A stretch of 64,000 nucleotides of DNA. Origin: Cupriavidus malaysiensis (lineage in GTDB: Bacteria; Pseudomonadota; Gammaproteobacteria; Burkholderiales; Burkholderiaceae). Position 1 is the first letter of the stretch. Every line of letters starts with the position of its first letter. Where the stretch lies: contig NZ_CP017754.1 of NCBI RefSeq assembly GCF_001854325.1, forward strand, positions 248,001 to 312,000, written 5' to 3'. Shown here one piece after another: positions 45,205 through 52,187 of this stretch. The notes under the pieces were generated by a model that saw nothing but the letters and a program-made list of their open reading frames with translations, did not search any database and was not told the origin of the DNA. The position numbers and the translations under genes are program-made.

Positions 45205-47601
45205 TCAACGCGTGTCGGCTCGGTCCGTCTTGCCGTGGACGGTGTCCGTGGCCGCCACGAAGCGGCCCAGGTGGGTCGACGCGTTGCCCAGCAGCAGGTC
45301 GTTGCCGACCAGCCGCTTGCTGTAGTGGCTGATCGGCGTTTCGTCCTGCAGCCCGATGGCGCCGTGCAATTGCAGGACATCGAGCGCGATCGCGCGGCCG
45401 GCCGTGCCGCACAGATGCTTGGCGGCACTGACGCCGCGCGCGCGTTCGGCGCCGCAGGCGGTGTGCCAGCCGGACAGCACGTGCCCCAGCAGATGGCGCG
45501 CGCCGTTCCATGCGCGATAGTGGTCGACCACGCGGTGCCGCAGGACCTGCTGCTCGGCCAGGGCGCGATCGAACTGCCGGCGTGTGCGCAGGTAGTCGAC
45601 CGTGATGCCGAGCGCGCGGCGGGCGGCGCCGATGCTGTCCGCGCACAGGGCCAGGGTGGCGATGGCCAGGGCCTCCTCGAGGATGGCGGTGGCGTGTTCC
45701 GGGCCGCACAGCAGGGCGGAGGCGGGCAGGCGGACGTCATCGAGGCGGATCTCGGCGGCGCTGCGTCCATCGTGGAGCGGATAGGCGCGCGTGACGACAC
45801 CCGCGCAAGCGGCCGGCACGGCGAACAGGCCGAGGCCGCCGTGTTCGAGCCCGGCCGCGACCAGCAGGTGGTCGGCCTGGGCGCCGCCCATCACCAGCGG
45901 GCACGCGCCGTCGAGCCGCCACGCCTCGCCGGCACGCCGCGCGGTGTAGGCCGGGCGAGGCGAACGCGCGAAGTCGGTGCCGGCGTCGCAGGCAAGCGCG
46001 CAGCGTGCTTCGCCGCTCGCCAGCGCGGCCAGCAGCGCGTCGCGCGCGGCTCCCTGCGGTACCGCAAGGAGGGCGTGGGTCGCCAGCGCCGCGCTCCAGA
46101 CCAGGGGTTCCAGGACCAGCGCTTCGCCCGCCGTTTCGAGCAGCGGCAGCAGGTCTGCCACCGCGTGGCCCAGGCCGCCTGCCGCCTCCGGCACCAGCAG
46201 GCCGGTCAGGCCGAGCGCCGCGAAGCCGGCCCAGACCGAGGGGTCGAAGCCGCCGCGCGCGCCGAGGATTTCCTGCCGGCGCTCGAAGCGGTAGTGCTTG
46301 TCCAGCCAGCGGCGCATGGCATCGACCATCATAGCCTGCTGCGCGCCGAGGTGGCCGTGGCGCGCAACCTCCAGTTCCGTCCTGCCGCCGAAGATGGCCT
46401 TGGCGATGATCTCGCGCTGGATCTCCGTCGAGCCGCCGGCCAGCGAGCTGCCGCGATAGCGCCACAGATGGAGGGCATGGTTGCCGGCCGCGCCGTCGGC
46501 GCCGGACGGTCCGTCGAGCCGGCCCTCCACCGCGGCGGCATCGAAGGGCAGGGCGGCGGCCCCGTGCGCGTCCATGCGGAACAGGTGCAGGTCCTGCAAC
46601 AGCTGGATGCCCTCGATCTTCAGCAGGGAGGCTTCCAGTTCCGGGCTGCCGCCCTCGGCGGCCTGCCGCACGGCCGGCCACCAGGCGGCTTCGAGCGCGC
46701 GCATGCGGATGTCCAGTTCGCCGTGCCGGCGCGCCAGCACGCCGGCCTCGGCGCGGCTGTCCGGATCCGCTTCCCGGCGCCGCAGGTGGACCAGCTCGGC
46801 GGTGTGGGCAAGCTCCGCCTTGCATTCGGCGACCCGCGCGACGAAGAGGCGCTCGATCACCAGCAGGCCCTTGGCGACGGCCCAGCCCTGGTCGACCTCG
46901 CCGACCACGTCGCCGGCCGGCACGCGCACATCGTCGAAGAACATCTGCACGTGAAAGTGCGCCCCGTTCATGTAGCGGATCGGCCGTACCGTCACGCCGG
47001 GCAGGCCCAGGTCGACCAGCAGCACCGAGATGCCGTCCTGCTTGCGCCGCGCGCCGGGATCGGTGCGGGCCAGCACCAGGGCCCGGTTCGCCCAGTGGCC
47101 CAGGCTTTGCCAGATCTTGCTGCCATTGAGGATCCAGGCATCGCCGTCACGGCGGGCCGTGGTGCGCATCGAGGCCAGGTCGGAGCCGGCATCCGGCTCG
47201 GAGTATCCCTGCGCCCAGAAGTCGTCGAAGGACAGCATGCCGGGCAGGAAGCGACGGCACTGGTCCGGCGTGCCATGGCGGATCAGCGTCGGCCCGATGG
47301 TGTCGATGCCGAGGTTCTCGACGTTGGGCGCATCGCTGGCGGCCAGCTCCTCGCGGAAGATGGCCTGCTGCACCAGCGACCAGCCCGGGCCGCCATGCTC
47401 GCGGGGCCAGCCGGGCGCGGCCCAGCCGCGCGCATGCAGGATGCGGTGCCAGCGCGCGGCCTGCTCGCGGGTGATCAGGCAATGCGCGCGCTTGGCGGCA
47501 CGGATGTCGGGCGGCACCGCCTCCTGCAGAAAACGACGGACTTCCTGGCGGAACACGTTGTCGGCGCAGCCGACGGAGTCATGGTCCACGGCAATCGGCA
47601 T
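45205..47601 (-). CDS. Fused double acyl-CoA dehydrogenase
   Basis: A 798-residue protein made of two acyl-CoA dehydrogenase units; normal enzymes have about 380-400 residues. Unit 1 (residues 1 to about 405) has YSEPDAGSDLASMRTTARRDGDAWILNGSKIW and ends with RGSSLAGGSTEIQREIIAKAIFG. Unit 2 (about 420-790) has GLTGLLVPEAAGGLGHAV, TRRQFDRALAEQQVLRHRVVD and LQLHGAIGLQDETPISHYSKRL. In related systems the two subunits are separate genes (heteromeric enzymes for steroid or alicyclic CoA esters), so this looks like a fusion of such a pair. It should oxidise an acyl-CoA at the alpha-beta bond using FAD. AGGAGA precedes the ATG. Confidence 0.9.
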   Translation of the reverse strand: MPIAVDHDSVGCADNVFRQEVRRFLQEAVPPDIRAAKRAHCLITREQAARWHRILHARGWAAPGWPREHGGPGWSLVQQAIFREELAASDAPNVENLGIDTIGPTLIRHGTPDQCRRFLPGMLSFDDFWAQGYSEPDAGSDLASMRTTARRDGDAWILNGSKIWQSLGHWANRALVLARTDPGARRKQDGISVLLVDLGLPGVTVRPIRYMNGAHFHVQMFFDDVRVPAGDVVGEVDQGWAVAKGLLVIERLFVARVAECKAELAHTAELVHLRRREADPDSRAEAGVLARRHGELDIRMRALEAAWWPAVRQAAEGGSPELEASLLKIEGIQLLQDLHLFRMDAHGAAALPFDAAAVEGRLDGPSGADGAAGNHALHLWRYRGSSLAGGSTEIQREIIAKAIFGGRTELEVARHGHLGAQQAMMVDAMRRWLDKHYRFERRQEILGARGGFDPSVWAGFAALGLTGLLVPEAAGGLGHAVADLLPLLETAGEALVLEPLVWSAALATHALLAVPQGAARDALLAALASGEARCALACDAGTDFARSPRPAYTARRAGEAWRLDGACPLVMGGAQADHLLVAAGLEHGGLGLFAVPAACAGVVTRAYPLHDGRSAAEIRLDDVRLPASALLCGPEHATAILEEALAIATLALCADSIGAARRALGITVDYLRTRRQFDRALAEQQVLRHRVVDHYRAWNGARHLLGHVLSGWHTACGAERARGVSAAKHLCGTAGRAIALDVLQLHGAIGLQDETPISHYSKRLVGNDLLLGNASTHLGRFVAATDTVHGKTDRADTR

Positions 47602-47749
47602 GACTTGTCTCCTCATCGATGCGTTGGTTTCGGCGGGGCCATCGTGGCCCCTCAGCGCAAGTTGGCGGGCGTGTCGTGATGCAGGCTGCGACGCGGCGCC
47701 GCGCGCGGCGGGCGTCTTCCGGCCGGCCCTGCGCGCGGGGCTCGGTCCT

Positions 47750-47785
47750 GTCCTCAGTCCGGCCCTCAGTCTTGCCCTCAGTCTT
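47750..47785. repeat. 12-bp tandem repeat across the crotonase stop codon
   Basis: Three 12-bp units of the type GCCCTCAGTCTT; the last two are identical and the first differs at three positions. The stop codon of the enoyl-CoA hydratase-like gene lies inside the third unit, so each unit carries an in-frame TGA on the minus strand. Confidence 0.8.
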
Positions 47786-48548
47786 GCCAGTAAGGCTTGC
47801 GCTTCTCGACGAAAGCAGCGATGCCTTCGCGCGCGTCATCGGTGGCCGCAACGTTGCCGAAGCTCTCGACGGCGCCTGCCACGCCGCGCCGGTAGTCGGC
47901 GTCGTTGGCCCGGTGGAAGGCCATGCGTCCCATGCGCATCACCACCGGCGACTTGGCGCACAGCGTGCGCGCCAGCGCGCGCGCCTGCTCCATGACGTCG
48001 GCGTCGGGCACCACCCGGCTGACCAGGCCGAGCGACATCGCTTCGGCGGCGCCGAAGGTGCGTCCGGTGAAGAGCAGGTCGAAGGCACGGTGGCGGCCGA
48101 CGATGCGCGGCAGGTGCGTGTAGTGGATGGCGGGCGTCAGCCCCACGTCGATCTCCGAATAGCCGAAGGTGGCGCTCTCGGCGGCAACGATCAGGTCGCA
48201 GTGGATAGCCAGCGTCATGCCGCCGCCGCGCGCGGTGCCGCCGACCGCGGCGATGGACGGCTTGCCCAGGTGGAACTGCGCCTCGCACAGCCCGTTGTAC
48301 AGCTTGTCGACCAGCGCATAGGCGCGCGCCGGCGGCGCGCCGTGCAGCGCGTCGAGCTGCAGCCCGGCGCAGAAGCGGCGCGGCACCGCGCTGCCGAGGA
48401 TGACCGCGCGCACGTCGTCGTCCTGCGCGGCGCGGCGCAGGGCCTGCAGCAGGGCATCGATCATGCCTTCATTGAGTGCGTTGACGGGCGGGCTGTCGAG
48501 CAGGATCTCGGCGACCCGGTCGCGGACTTCGTAGGTGACGGTGGACAT
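47778..48548 (-). CDS. Enoyl-CoA hydratase/isomerase family protein (crotonase fold)
   Basis: A 256-residue crotonase-family protein. It has the CoA-binding and oxyanion segments (RRFCAGLQLDAL near residue 60; GKPSIAAVGGTARGGGMTLAIHCDLIVAAESATFGYSEIDVGLTPAIHYTHLPRIVG at 96-150). In classical hydratases the glycine-rich loop reads GGGxE with a catalytic Glu; here that position is Thr (GGGMTLA), and the second Glu region is also altered (GLTPAIHY). It may therefore act as an isomerase, thioesterase or hydrolase rather than a standard hydratase. GAGGAA precedes the ATG. It sits 15 bases after the CoA-transferase gene in one operon. Confidence 0.88.
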   Translation of the reverse strand: MSTVTYEVRDRVAEILLDSPPVNALNEGMIDALLQALRRAAQDDDVRAVILGSAVPRRFCAGLQLDALHGAPPARAYALVDKLYNGLCEAQFHLGKPSIAAVGGTARGGGMTLAIHCDLIVAAESATFGYSEIDVGLTPAIHYTHLPRIVGRHRAFDLLFTGRTFGAAEAMSLGLVSRVVPDADVMEQARALARTLCAKSPVVMRMGRMAFHRANDADYRRGVAGAVESFGNVAATDDAREGIAAFVEKRKPYWQD

Positions 48549-48563
48549 GGAGGCTTCCTCGTG

Positions 48564-49886
48564 TCAGGCGGCGGCAGGCCGTGCAGCCGGCGCCATGGCG
48601 GTATCGATAGGGGTATCGATGCTGGGATCGATGTCGGGATCGGCAGGGTCGGGAACGGAGCGGCCGGCATCGTCGCCGTCGCCGTCGCCGCAGCAGCCGG
48701 CCGAGGCCACCACGCCGCCGGCCTTCAGCCTGGCGATCGCCGCGGCGCCGTAGCCGGCCTGGCGCAAGATCTCGTCGGTGTGCTCGCCGAGCAGCGGCGG
48801 CGCGCGGTGCGCCTGGCGCGCCTCGCCGCGGAAGCGCACCGGCAGGCCGATGTTGCGGACCTTGCCCAGCAGCGGATGCTCGCACTCCACCACCAGCCCG
48901 CGCGCGGCGAGTTGCGGGTGGGCCAGCGCCTGGTCCAGCGTGTGGATGGGCGCGCAGGCCACGCCGGCGCGCCGCAGCGCTTCCAGCCAGTAGGCGACCG
49001 GCTGCGTGGCGATGCGGGCCTGCACCAGTGCCACGGTCTCGTCGAAATGCGCGACGCGCGCCGCATTGGTGGCGAAGCGCGGCGAGTCGGCCACCTCCTG
49101 CAGGCCGGCCACCGGGCAGAAGCGCTGCCACTGGGCATCGTTGCCGACGCCGATCATGACCGGGCCGTCGGCCGCCTCGAAGACCTGGTACGGCGCCATG
49201 GCGGGATGCGCGGTGCCCATCGGGCGCGGCGGCTTGCCGCTGCACCAGTAGTTCTGCGCGAGATAGCCCATGAAGCCCATCGCCGTGTCGAGCAGCGAGA
49301 CCTCCAGGTGCATGCCGCGCCCGCTCCGCTGGCGTTCCAGCAGCGCGGCCAGGATGCCGCTGAAGGCATGCATGCCGGTGCCGAGATCGACCGGCGAGAA
49401 GCTGGCGCGCGCCAGCCTGCCGCCCGGCTCGCCCATGCTGCTGATCATGCCGCTGAAGGCTTGCAGCATGACGTCGTAGCCGGGCTCCTGGCCGAGCGGG
49501 CCGCTGCGTCCATAGCCGGAGATCTCGCAGTAGATCAGGCCAGGGTTGGTGGCAGAGAGCGTCTCGTAGTCCACCCCCAGCCGCCTGGCGGCGCCACTGC
49601 CGAAGCCCTGCAGCACCACGTCGGCCTTGGCCGCCAGCGCCTGCACGACCTGCCGGCCCTCGGCGGTCTTGAGGTCGACGGCGAGGCTGCGCTTGTTGTG
49701 GTTGACGGCCAGGAAGGTGGCGGACTGGCCACGGTCCTGCGGCAGCCAGGCGCGTGTGTCGTCGCCGCGGCCGACCGGTTCGACCTTGATGACCTCGGCG
49801 CCCAGTTCGCCGAGGTACTGGCCGCACAGCGGGCCGGCCAGCACCTTGCTCAGGTCGAGCACGCGGATTCCTTGCAATGCAATCAT
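48564..49886 (-). CDS. CaiB/BaiF (family III) CoA-transferase with acidic C-terminal tail
   Basis: A 440-residue family III CoA-transferase. The N-terminal signature IRVLDLSKVLAGPLCGQYLGELGAEVIKVEP and the catalytic Asp167 in PVDLGTGMHAFSG are clear, as is the RSLAVDLKTAEGR segment. It moves CoA from one acyl-CoA to a free acid, activating the substrate of the operon. The last 45 residues depart from the family: AGCCGDGDGDDAG followed by acidic repeats DPADPDIDPSIDTPIDT, encoded by a GGTATCGAT-like repetitive stretch. It lies between the Bug gene (47 bases upstream) and the crotonase gene (15 bases downstream). Confidence 0.92.
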   Translation of the reverse strand: MIALQGIRVLDLSKVLAGPLCGQYLGELGAEVIKVEPVGRGDDTRAWLPQDRGQSATFLAVNHNKRSLAVDLKTAEGRQVVQALAAKADVVLQGFGSGAARRLGVDYETLSATNPGLIYCEISGYGRSGPLGQEPGYDVMLQAFSGMISSMGEPGGRLARASFSPVDLGTGMHAFSGILAALLERQRSGRGMHLEVSLLDTAMGFMGYLAQNYWCSGKPPRPMGTAHPAMAPYQVFEAADGPVMIGVGNDAQWQRFCPVAGLQEVADSPRFATNAARVAHFDETVALVQARIATQPVAYWLEALRRAGVACAPIHTLDQALAHPQLAARGLVVECEHPLLGKVRNIGLPVRFRGEARQAHRAPPLLGEHTDEILRQAGYGAAAIARLKAGGVVASAGCCGDGDGDDAGRSVPDPADPDIDPSIDTPIDTAMAPAARPAAA

Positions 49887-49933
49887 GTCTGTCGAGGGAA
49901 AAGAGGGAGGGGGCGGAGACGGGGCCGGAAGGC

Positions 49934-50908
49934 CTACTCGGGCTTGATGTCGATCGAGCGCGCCAGCGCGGTCCAGCGCGCGGCGTCGCGGTTCACATAG
50001 GCCTGCACCTCGGCCGGGGCGAGGTGGAAGGGCTCGGCGCCGCGCGCCACCAGCGACTGGCCGTAGCCGGCGTCGCGCGTGCACGCCGCCACCGCCTGCC
50101 GCAGGGCCTCGACGATGGCCGGCGGGGTCTTGGCCGACACCTGCAGCGACAGCCAGAACTTCAGGTCGAGCGCGGGATAGCCGGCCTCCTTCAGCGTCGG
50201 CACCTCGGGCAGCAGCGGCGAGCGCGCGGCCGAGGTGATGGCCAGCCCCTTGAGCTTGCCGCCGCGGATCTGGCCGATGCAGGTGGTCATGCTGTCGAAG
50301 AGGAAATCCACATTGCCCGCCATCACATCGCTGCTGGCCGGCGCGCTGCCCTTGTACGGCACCGCCACCGCGGTGAAGCCCGCGGCCTTCTGCAGCAGCG
50401 CGCCGTAGATATGCGGCGAGCTGCCCGCGCCGTAGGTGGCGTAGCTGAGGTAGTTCGGGCGCTGGCGGCCGAGCCGCACCAGCTCGGCCAGGCTGTGCAC
50501 GCCGAGCTTGCTCGGATGCACCACCAGCACGTTCGGCACGGCCGCCACCACGCCGATGGCGGTGAGGTCGCGCTGCGGCTGGAAGCGCAGGTCGGGGAAC
50601 ATCAGCGGGTTGACCGCATGCATGCCGACCGTGTTCAGCAGGAGGGTATAGCCGTCGGCATTGGCATCGAGCACGCTCTGCGTGCCCAGGTTGCCGCCGG
50701 CGCCCGGCTTGTTCTCCACCACCACCGCCTGCCCGAGGCGCTGCGCCAGCGGGATCGCGATCAGGCGCGCGACGAAATCGCCCGGCCCGCCCGCGGCGAA
50801 CGGCACCACCAGCCGGATCGGCCGCGCGGGCCACTGATCGGCCAGCAGCGGTGGCGTGAGCAAGGCGGCGCCTGCGCCAGCCAGGAAGGTACGGCGGTTG
50901 AGTCCCAT
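49934..50908 (-). CDS. Bug-family (TctC-like) binding protein, first gene of the acyl-CoA operon
   Basis: A 324-residue exported binding protein. The N-terminus NRRTFLAGAGAALL looks like a short Tat-type signal ending near LLADQ (residue 24). The mature chain has WPARPIRLVVPFAAGGPGDFVAR, VVENKPGAGGNLGTQ, ADGYTLLLNT, VPYKGSAPA and KTPPAIVEALRQAV. AGGAGA precedes the ATG, and an earlier ATG would add 29 residues ahead of the signal. As first gene of an operon with a CoA-transferase, crotonase and acyl-CoA dehydrogenase, it probably binds the acid that those enzymes activate and oxidise. No TctA/B genes accompany it. Confidence 0.93.
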   Translation of the reverse strand: MGLNRRTFLAGAGAALLTPPLLADQWPARPIRLVVPFAAGGPGDFVARLIAIPLAQRLGQAVVVENKPGAGGNLGTQSVLDANADGYTLLLNTVGMHAVNPLMFPDLRFQPQRDLTAIGVVAAVPNVLVVHPSKLGVHSLAELVRLGRQRPNYLSYATYGAGSSPHIYGALLQKAAGFTAVAVPYKGSAPASSDVMAGNVDFLFDSMTTCIGQIRGGKLKGLAITSAARSPLLPEVPTLKEAGYPALDLKFWLSLQVSAKTPPAIVEALRQAVAACTRDAGYGQSLVARGAEPFHLAPAEVQAYVNRDAARWTALARSIDIKPE

Positions 50909-51113
50909 CTTGTCTCCTGCGAGGGTCTGTGCCCGGCTCCGCGTGCATGGCGCGGGGCTGCCGCCACTATCGCGTGCGCTGGCATATATGTCCAAGATAG
51001 GTTATTGATGCAGGGTATCGTGGATTGATATACCCACATCCGGCCGCAGCGGCCCGCACGGTGCGCGCGGCGAAGGTGCGCGGACGGGATCACGGAGACA
51101 CAAGGAGACGACG
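50909..51113. promoter_or_regulatory. Divergent promoter region with LysR-type box
   Basis: A perfect dyad GGGTAT-N11-ATACCC (51013-51035) contains the T-N11-A core of LysR-type binding sites. It lies about 78 bp before the LysR ATG and 105 bp before the Bug ATG, in an AT-rich patch. On the minus strand TTGGAC followed 18 bases later by GATAGT is a possible promoter for the catabolic operon. Confidence 0.65.
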
Positions 51114-52118
51114 ATGGGAATGCCCGTGGACGTGCGCGGCCTGCGCTGCTTTCTTGCCGTGGCCGCGTCCGGCTCGATCTCGCGCGCGGCCGAGGTGCTG
51201 CACCTGGCGCAGCCGGCGCTGAGCCTGCAGATCAAGCACCTGGAGGAGGCCCTGGGCGTGGCGCTGTTCACGCGCAGCCACAAGGGCGTGGTGCCGACCG
51301 CCGCCGGCCAGCGCTTCGAGAGCCATGCCAGGGAGATCCTGAAGCGGCTCGACCTGGCCTGCGAGGACGTGCGCGATCTGGTCACCGACCCCGAGGGCCG
51401 CGTCGCCATCGGCCTGCCGCAGTCGATGGCCAAGATCCTGACCGTGCCGCTGGTGCGCGAGACCATCCGGCGCTGGCCCAAGGTACGGCTGCAGGTGATC
51501 GAACTGAGCACCGGCTATATCCCCAGCCACCTGCTGAGCGGGCATATCGACATCGGCCTGACCTTCCAGGCCGGCAGCGGCTCCGGCCTGCTGTTCGACC
51601 ACGTGGTCGACGAGGACCTGGTGCTGGTGGCGGCGCCGGGCCGCCTCGGCGCCGGCCGCGGGCGTGCAGCACCCGGTGCGCATGGTGCGCACGGTGCATC
51701 CGGCGAACCCCTGGCGGGCACCGTGCGCCTGCGCGACCTGCGGCGTTACCCGATGATCCTGCCGGCCGGCGAGCATGGCCTGCGCGCGCTGATCGACGGC
51801 TACCTGCGCACCCACGAGGTGGAACTGGACGTGCTGGCGGAAGTGAATGCCATCCCCGAACTGATCGCGCTGGCGGCGGCGGGCGTCGGCTGCACCATCC
51901 TGTCCTATGCCTCGGTCCACGCCGAGGTGCGCAACGGCTGGCTGTCGGCCGCCCGCATCAGCCACCCGGCCGTGTCGCGGCCGGTCTACCTGTGCCGCTC
52001 GGCCACCATGCCGCTGTCGATCGCGGCCTCGGCGGTGCTGGACCTGCTGGGCGAGATCGTGGCCGCGCAGATCGCCGACGGCAGCTGGCCGGCGCGCGTC
52101 GGCAGCGCGGCGCGCTGA
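51114..52118 (+). CDS. LysR-family regulator of the divergent acyl-CoA operon
   Basis: A 334-residue LysR protein. The winged helix spans residues 5-65 (VRGLRCFLAVAASGSISRAAEVLHLAQPALSLQIKHLEEALGVALFTRSHKGVVPTAAG), followed by the effector domain with VAIGLPQSMAKIL. It resembles the NAC/CbbR/nitrogen-assimilation-type subgroup. An insertion of about 25 residues (GAGRGRAAPGAHGAHGASG, near residues 180-200) is low complexity and uncommon. AAGGAGA lies at ideal spacing before the ATG. Divergence from the Bug-CoA-transferase operon, with a LysR-type box in between, makes it the likely operon regulator. Confidence 0.93.
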   Translation: MGMPVDVRGLRCFLAVAASGSISRAAEVLHLAQPALSLQIKHLEEALGVALFTRSHKGVVPTAAGQRFESHAREILKRLDLACEDVRDLVTDPEGRVAIGLPQSMAKILTVPLVRETIRRWPKVRLQVIELSTGYIPSHLLSGHIDIGLTFQAGSGSGLLFDHVVDEDLVLVAAPGRLGAGRGRAAPGAHGAHGASGEPLAGTVRLRDLRRYPMILPAGEHGLRALIDGYLRTHEVELDVLAEVNAIPELIALAAAGVGCTILSYASVHAEVRNGWLSAARISHPAVSRPVYLCRSATMPLSIAASAVLDLLGEIVAAQIADGSWPARVGSAAR

Positions 52119-52187
52119 CGCCGCACGGGGGCGGGGAAGAAGACGGCGCCGCCACTCGCCCCCCGCACGGCGACGCGCGGGCCGCGC

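Noticed and set aside
43945..47679. A 1244-codon plus-strand open frame opposite the Bug and acyl-CoA dehydrogenase genes
   Set aside because: Antisense shadow of genes with strong family motifs; no ribosome binding site or domain of its own.
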